Source: JBCCFW01 sp039029535 (lineage in GTDB: Bacteria > Acidobacteriota > JBCCFW01). Taken from it: a DNA stretch of 23,043 bases. The position numbers and the translations under genes were made by a program. Where the stretch lies: assembly GCA_039029535.1 (NCBI GenBank), contig JBCCFW010000123.1:1-23043 (forward strand), in the 5' to 3' direction. The notes beneath the pieces are model-generated. The model was not told the DNA's origin and made no database searches. It worked only from the letters and a program-made list of their open reading frames with translations. Shown in pieces: positions 21,380-23,043 of the stretch (the stretch's first letter is position 1; every line of letters begins with the position of its first letter).

Positions 21380-21731
21380 GTTGTCGTGACGTGATCCGGC
21401 CGTGACGTGACGAGCGTGCGGCCGAGGGGGAGCACCCGGGCGGGTGCTCCCCCTTTTTTCGTGCACCGCATCCGTGACCTGGGTGACCCCCTGCATCCAG
21501 CTGAGGCCCGGGCTCGAAGAACAGGGAGAACGACGCGGCCACGGTGGGTCGACCACCTCGTGCCGAGTCCCGAGCTTCTCCCTTCCTCCGCCTCAGAGCC
21601 CATCCCCGTGAACCATGGCCACCCCGACATCCCTTTCCGCCGTTGACCTCGGTCACTCGGCGTGGATTCGGGTTGGCCTCTCGGTCGTGGCAACATCCGA
21701 GCAGGAGACGTTCGAGCGTGACGGTTCCCGA
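21380..21731 (+). other. 352-base gap between the TSP3 gene and the sigma-factor start
   Basis: It holds a 10-bp direct repeat CGTGACGTGA (21385-21394 and 21401-21410) and the terminator at 21426-21459. It also contains an open but unconserved upstream extension of the sigma-factor frame beginning at ATG 21615 or GTG 21687. I find no convincing promoter motif or Shine-Dalgarno for any of the three candidate starts. Confidence 0.45.
21426..21459 (+). terminator. Intrinsic terminator after the TSP3 gene
   Basis: A perfect 12-bp stem (GGGGGAGCACCC at 21426-21437 with 21442-21453) has a 4-base loop and is followed directly by TTTTTT. This is a textbook rho-independent terminator 46 bases after the stop. 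Confidence 0.95.
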
Positions 21732-22292
21732 GTGACGACAAGCTCCACGCTGCCACGGGTCGCGGCGGGCGAGACGGGTGCGGTCGAGGCTTGCCTCGAG
21801 CGTCACGGCCGGCTCGTCTGGGCGCTCGCGCGACGCTTCTTCCGCGAGCGCGCCGAGGCCGAGGACGCGGTGCAGGAGATCTTCATCGAGCTCTGGAAGA
21901 CCGCGGCGCGCTTCGACCCCACCAAGGGCAGCGAGGAGGCCTTCGTCGCCACCCTGGCGCGCCGACGGCTCATCGACCGACGCCGGAAGCAGGCTCGTCG
22001 TGGCGAGGAGGCGTCCCTGTCCGTGGTGGCGGAGATCGCCGGCAGCCACTCCGAGGACGTCGAGCGGACGACCGAGGCCCGCCTGGCCGGTGAGGTCCTC
22101 CGCGAGCTTCCGGAGACCCAGCGGCGGGCCATCGCGCTCTACACCGACCTGGGGATGTCGCACTCCGAGATCGCCGAGGCCACGGGCCAGCCGCTGGGCA
22201 CCGTGAAGACCCACCTCCGCCGCGGGCTCGCGGCGGTGCGGAATCGCTTGGCGGGCGGCGCCGGCACGACCGCGGAAGGGGCGATGTCATGA
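21732..22292 (+). CDS. ECF-type RNA polymerase sigma factor
   Basis: This 186-aa protein has region 2 (LPRVAAGETGAVEACLERHGRLVWALARRFFRERAEAEDAVQEIFIELWKTAARFD), where AEDAVQEIFIELW is the core-binding/-10 signature, and region 4 (LRELPETQRRAIALYTDLGMSHSEIAEATGQPLGTVKTHLRRGL), where the helix-turn-helix reads the -35. Group-4 (ECF) sigma factors of this length with the LPRVAxG N-terminus are frequent in Planctomycetota-like genomes. I chose GTG 21732 because relatives begin near TLPRVAAG; ATG 21615 and GTG 21687 are in frame but encode unconserved residues, and no start has a good Shine-Dalgarno. Its TGA overlaps the ATG of the anti-sigma gene by four bases, so the two are translated together and probably work as a pair. 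Confidence 0.85.
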   Translation: MTTSSTLPRVAAGETGAVEACLERHGRLVWALARRFFRERAEAEDAVQEIFIELWKTAARFDPTKGSEEAFVATLARRRLIDRRRKQARRGEEASLSVVAEIAGSHSEDVERTTEARLAGEVLRELPETQRRAIALYTDLGMSHSEIAEATGQPLGTVKTHLRRGLAAVRNRLAGGAGTTAEGAMS

Positions 22293-23043
22293 GCACGCCC
22301 TTCGAGAGGATGGAAGAGCTCCTCCTGCTGCGGCTCAGCAGCGGACTTTCGGTCTCCGAGCAGGCCGAGCTCGACGCCCTGCTCGCCGAGCACGAGCTGC
22401 CGCCCGAGCTGCGCGACCTCGACCAGGCCGTCGCCGCCCTCGATCTCGCGAGCTTGCCTCCGGGCGACGACCTCGAAGACCTTCCCGCCTCCCTCCATGC
22501 CGAGGTGTTGAGCACCGGACAGGAGATGGTCGAGCGGTCGACGGGCTCGCAGGTGGCGTCGTTCGAGCCGCGAAGCACGGCCCGGTCGGGCTGGGCGACG
22601 TGGCTCGCAGCGGCTGCTGCAGCGGCCTTTGCGGTCCTCTGGTGGCAGGGACGGGCTCCCATCGAGCTGCCGGTCCCGGCTCCGGCAGAGCTGCGGGCGC
22701 AGCTCCTCGAGAGCGACGCCGAAGCCTTGCGCTGGGACTGGAGCGGCACCGACGACCCGGCCGTGGCCGAGGCCGGCGGGGACGTGACCTGGAGCGCGGA
22801 CCGGCAGGAGGGCTACCTCCGGATCTCCGGGCTGGCGGTGAACGACCCTGGTGTCGAGCAGTACCAGCTCTGGATCTTCGACGCGGAGCGTGACGACCGG
22901 CACCCGGTCGACGGTGGGGTCTTCGACGTCACCAGCTCCGGTGAGGTCGTCATCCCCATCGATCCTCGGCTTCGCGTGTCGGAGGCGGCCCTGTTCGCCG
23001 TGACGGTCGAGAAGCCCGGCGGTGTCGTCGTGTCGACCCGCGA
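22289..23043 (+). CDS. RskA-like anti-sigma factor (3' end outside the window)
   Basis: The frame starts at ATG 22289 (sharing ATGA with the sigma-factor stop) and stays open to the window end: 251 codons, so the protein is incomplete. A cytosolic N-terminal helix bundle (about 1-95) opens MSTPFERMEELLLLRLSSGLSVSEQAELDALLAEH, the part that would hold the sigma factor. One membrane helix follows (about 101-119, ATWLAAAAAAAFAVLWW). The extracytoplasmic part (about 165 onward: YLRISGLAVNDPGVEQYQLWIFD and DGGVFDVTSSGEVVIPIDPRL) matches the RskA C-terminal domain that ends many anti-sigma-K-like proteins. No zinc-binding HxxxCxxC motif is seen, so it is not a ZAS-type anti-sigma. I infer that it holds the neighbouring ECF factor at the membrane until a cell-surface signal releases it. 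Confidence 0.86.
   Translation, partial: MSTPFERMEELLLLRLSSGLSVSEQAELDALLAEHELPPELRDLDQAVAALDLASLPPGDDLEDLPASLHAEVLSTGQEMVERSTGSQVASFEPRSTARSGWATWLAAAAAAAFAVLWWQGRAPIELPVPAPAELRAQLLESDAEALRWDWSGTDDPAVAEAGGDVTWSADRQEGYLRISGLAVNDPGVEQYQLWIFDAERDDRHPVDGGVFDVTSSGEVVIPIDPRLRVSEAALFAVTVEKPGGVVVSTR

Noticed and set aside
18971..21556. An 861-codon open frame on the minus strand through the TSP3 gene, and similar ones at 19848-22214 and 19858-21756
   Set aside because: They mirror the GAC/GGT-type codon repeats of the sense gene. Their products are arginine- or valine-rich repeats without a family, while the sense strand has a signal peptide, Shine-Dalgarno and TSP3 motifs.

Overview
This is a GC-rich window (about two thirds G+C over nearly all of it), almost fully coding, with frequent GTG and TTG starts. 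It carries no rRNA, no tRNA, no CRISPR array and no recognisable intact mobile element. The gene set suggests an uncultured high-GC Gram-negative bacterium in the Planctomycetota / Acidobacteriota / Myxococcota range: large secreted multidomain proteins (BACON, LamG, dockerin-like and thrombospondin type-3 calcium repeats), an ECF sigma/anti-sigma pair and an Lgt-like membrane protein. The phylum is an inference and is not fixed by the sequence. Bases 1-195 are AT-richer (87 of 195 G+C by hand count), contain a 23-bp direct repeat and do not continue the reading frame sensibly. They look like a chimeric end or a foreign fragment.

Layout. (1) 129-2225 (+) encodes the C-terminal part of a secreted BACON/TSP3/dockerin-like protein, closed by a strong hairpin terminator. 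(2) 2380-3249 (+) encodes a membrane-anchored DUF1353 protein. (3) 3269-8657 (-) holds four genes: a SnoaL-like protein, a giant M12B-type metalloprotease with duplicated LamG modules, a small exported DUF6503/LolA-like protein and a short CDF cation transporter. (4) 8790-11935 (+) holds an APH-type kinase and a long-chain acyl-CoA synthetase-like enzyme that lacks its usual A10 lysine. (5) 11948-13970 (-) holds a short endonuclease V homologue, a small membrane protein built from two near-identical halves, and a NUDIX-GNAT fusion.

(6) 14045-17644 (+) is a tightly packed five-gene operon: YheT-like hydrolase, EamA transporter, SRPBCC membrane protein, a secreted 13-cysteine peptide and a degenerate Lgt-like protein. 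(7) 17601-18652 (-) holds an exported DUF4136 protein, whose ribosome binding site can be hidden in a 9-bp hairpin, and a Fur-family regulator with a 20-bp palindrome over its probable -35 box. (8) 19010-21379 (+) encodes a 789-aa secreted protein made almost wholly of Asp/Cys-rich TSP3-like calcium repeats, closed by a textbook terminator. (9) 21732-end (+) encodes an ECF sigma factor overlapping an RskA-like anti-sigma factor that runs off the window.

The strongest candidate for something undescribed is the pair at 16484-17644. It couples a secreted peptide with an uninterrupted C-x3-C-x2 heptad of eight cysteines (a spacing like that of Csp/DUF326 copper-binding helices) to an Lgt-like membrane protein that has lost the His and Asn normally needed for prolipoprotein transfer and has a CxxxxCC loop instead. 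Other points worth checking are the Shine-Dalgarno hairpin at 18114-18142, the palindrome upstream of fur, the acyl-CoA synthetase with Asp in place of the catalytic Lys, and a recurring TAGGCT hexamer in promoter-like positions.
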